DNA of 16,183 nt from an uncultured Verrucomicrobiales bacterium. Its GTDB lineage: Bacteria; Verrucomicrobiota; Verrucomicrobiae; Limisphaerales; CANJSG01. Both the position numbers and the translations under genes were made by a program. The first letter of the stretch is position 1. Every line of letters starts with the position of its first letter. The stretch is taken from NCBI GenBank assembly GCA_946480965.1, contig CAMLMI010000073.1, positions 1 through 16,183 on the forward strand, written 5' to 3'. Of the stretch, positions 14,692-16,183 are shown piece after piece. The notes beneath the pieces are model-generated. The model worked only from the letters and a program-made list of their open reading frames with translations. It was not told the origin of the DNA and did not search any database.

Positions 14692-16183
14692 TCAGCGTTC
14701 CACAACACGGAAGAACCGGTTGGTCGAGCTCTCGTCGGCCGGCAGATCCACGACGATGAACCCATCTTGGATGCGAAGCTCGTTGGTGACCGTCTGCCAA
14801 GCGGAGTCGGACTCGGTCGGGACCGAATCCCGTGACTGGAGTTCCAAGCGGCCCAGATCTGGCGGCAGACCGTCGCTGGTTTCATCGGCGAAGTGGAGAC
14901 GGTAGCCACCGCCAGGAAGCGGTTCGGGAGGAAGGATCTGCTGGCGGACGACCACCGTGAGATGGACAGGGGGACTGGTGATGGTCTGGAAAGCATTGGA
15001 GACGATGAAGGAATACAGCCCCGCAGCTTGCCGGTTTGTCACCGGCCCAACAGCAAGCGCGGAGATGTCCGATTCTTCAATGGGGTGTCCGTCTTTGAAC
15101 CACTGAAACGACAGGGGACGATAGCCAGCAGCATTGGCCTCAAGGGTAACTGTTTCCCCGATTGAAACGACACGGTTTGCCGAGTTGGTGGCCAAGAAAA
15201 GCGCGGTTGGGATGCCTTTCCAAACACAGTGGTTCTCCATGTCGGTCACATATATGCAGCCGTCCGGCGCATACACGAGATCCCTTGGGCCACGAAAAAT
15301 CGCGTGGGGTCCGGTTCCGGCGGTTAAACCCGCATATCCAGGTCTTCCGCCGATGGTGAACAACGCGCCTTCCTTAGAGATTTGGCGGATGCTGTAGTTT
15401 TTGTAGTCGGCGACGAGGAGCGAGCCATCTGGTCCCAAGGCTGGTCCGTGAGGCTGGTTGAGCTGTCCCAAGACTCCTTGCCCATCTGCCGAACCAGCGG
15501 CTGAACCGCCGACCACGGTTGAAACGTATCCATCTGGGGAAAGTTTCCGAATCGAATGACTGTATTCGTCGGCGATGAACAGATTTCCAGATGCGTCCAA
15601 GACTATGCCGATGGGATGGCGGAAAATCGCATTGTTTGCAGGGCCATCGACAGGAACCCCTGTATCGGGCGAGAACTGAGATGTAAGCCGATGTTTGCCA
15701 GCGACCGTTGAGACCATTCCATTGGTGTCGATCAGCCGGATGACATGGTTGTGGGTGTCTGCGACGAAAAGCTTTCCCGAGGGAGCTACGGCCAATCCTG
15801 CTGGGCGGTTGAACTGTGCCTGGGCAGCGGGGCCGTTGCGATACCCCGGTTGACCGTTTCCGGCAACGCCCGTGAAAGAACCTTCGGAGTTGAGCTTCTG
15901 GATCTGGTGCGCGCCCGTTGCTGAAACAAAGATGTTTCCCGAACGGTCCACGCAGACTGCGTATCCTGCGCCGTATCGGGCATAAGGTCGTGAAACCACC
16001 CCATTGGTGTCGATCACCATCAGCCCAAGACCGACTGCGTCTGAAACCACCAGCTTTCCATCCGGTCTGAGAGCTATTCCATGTGGCCAACGATTTGTGC
16101 CGAGATCGGCAAAAACAACGAAGGTCCAAGGGGGAGCAGTCTTGACCGTAATAGGAGTCAAGTTGGTTGTTCCAAGTTCATTG
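14692..16183 (-). CDS. NHL-repeat beta-propeller and Ig-like domain protein, C-terminal part (N-terminus off right edge)
   Basis: The frame is open from base 16183 to the TGA at 14694-14692, so the N-terminus, including any signal peptide, lies outside; a TTG at 16161 is not a credible start. Six NHL-type units fill about residues 25-325 of the fragment, each of the form P-x-G-[IL]-x4-[DPS]-G-x-[LI]-[FY]-V-[AS]-D (for example RPAGLAVAPSGKLFVADTHN and RHPIGIVLDASGNLFIADEY), enough for a closed propeller. Then comes an Ig-like domain (about 330-410: FQWFKDGHPIEES and AGLYSFIVSNAF), and a C-terminal module ending RFFRVVER, an ending I associate with large exported Verrucomicrobiota proteins. It is probably extracellular or periplasmic, in binding or scaffolding; no catalytic motif is seen. 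GC and codon bias are visibly lower than in the other genes. Confidence 0.85.
   Translation of the reverse strand, partial: NELGTTNLTPITVKTAPPWTFVVFADLGTNRWPHGIALRPDGKLVVSDAVGLGLMVIDTNGVVSRPYARYGAGYAVCVDRSGNIFVSATGAHQIQKLNSEGSFTGVAGNGQPGYRNGPAAQAQFNRPAGLAVAPSGKLFVADTHNHVIRLIDTNGMVSTVAGKHRLTSQFSPDTGVPVDGPANNAIFRHPIGIVLDASGNLFIADEYSHSIRKLSPDGYVSTVVGGSAAGSADGQGVLGQLNQPHGPALGPDGSLLVADYKNYSIRQISKEGALFTIGGRPGYAGLTAGTGPHAIFRGPRDLVYAPDGCIYVTDMENHCVWKGIPTALFLATNSANRVVSIGETVTLEANAAGYRPLSFQWFKDGHPIEESDISALAVGPVTNRQAAGLYSFIVSNAFQTITSPPVHLTVVVRQQILPPEPLPGGGYRLHFADETSDGLPPDLGRLELQSRDSVPTESDSAWQTVTNELRIQDGFIVVDLPADESSTNRFFRVVER

Overview
The window looks like a chromosomal piece of a GC-rich bacterium, most probably of the phylum Verrucomicrobiota. 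This rests on three points: the style of the proteins (a plant-like acetolactate synthase, an NHL/Ig protein ending in FFRVVER, a RhaA with a neighbouring AraC regulator), the almost complete lack of Shine-Dalgarno sequences, and palindromic GC-rich intergenic elements. The assignment is an inference. There are no rRNA, tRNA, CRISPR, phage or transposase genes. Ten protein genes are supported (the first and last are cut by the window edges), plus one short leader peptide.

Layout. 1-1639 (minus): an AraC-family regulator followed by the start of L-rhamnose isomerase. The gap between them holds a 21-bp-spaced direct repeat that is a good candidate operator. 1904-4307 (plus): a GlpG-type rhomboid protease and an OmpP1/FadL-family outer membrane channel. 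A strong shared hairpin terminator (4331-4364) closes this block against the convergent ilvB. 4390-6467 (minus): acetolactate synthase large subunit, preceded by a leader of about 160 bases with a 25-residue valine-rich peptide, competing hairpins and an intrinsic terminator. 6504-10385 (minus): a 1293-residue soluble hybrid histidine kinase with about seven PAS domains and a C-terminal receiver. 10723-14583 (plus): a probable transcription unit of NAD(P)HX repair enzyme, cupin protein, OlsB-like N-acyltransferase and OlsA-like PlsC acyltransferase. 14692-16183 (minus): the C-terminal part of a probably exported NHL beta-propeller/Ig protein with visibly lower GC.

How parts work together. The AraC protein probably senses rhamnose and drives rhaA. 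The ilvB leader can be read as a complete ribosome-mediated attenuator sensing charged tRNA-Val: stalling on GTC-GTA-GTA would free an anti-terminator, while complete translation would leave the terminator. The OlsB/OlsA pair would make ornithine lipids, a phosphorus-free membrane lipid. The kinase has no recognisable partner in the window.

The most interesting item is the ilvB attenuator. A classical amino-acid attenuator is well known in Proteobacteria and Actinobacteria. I do not know of a described case in this phylum, but could not search the literature.
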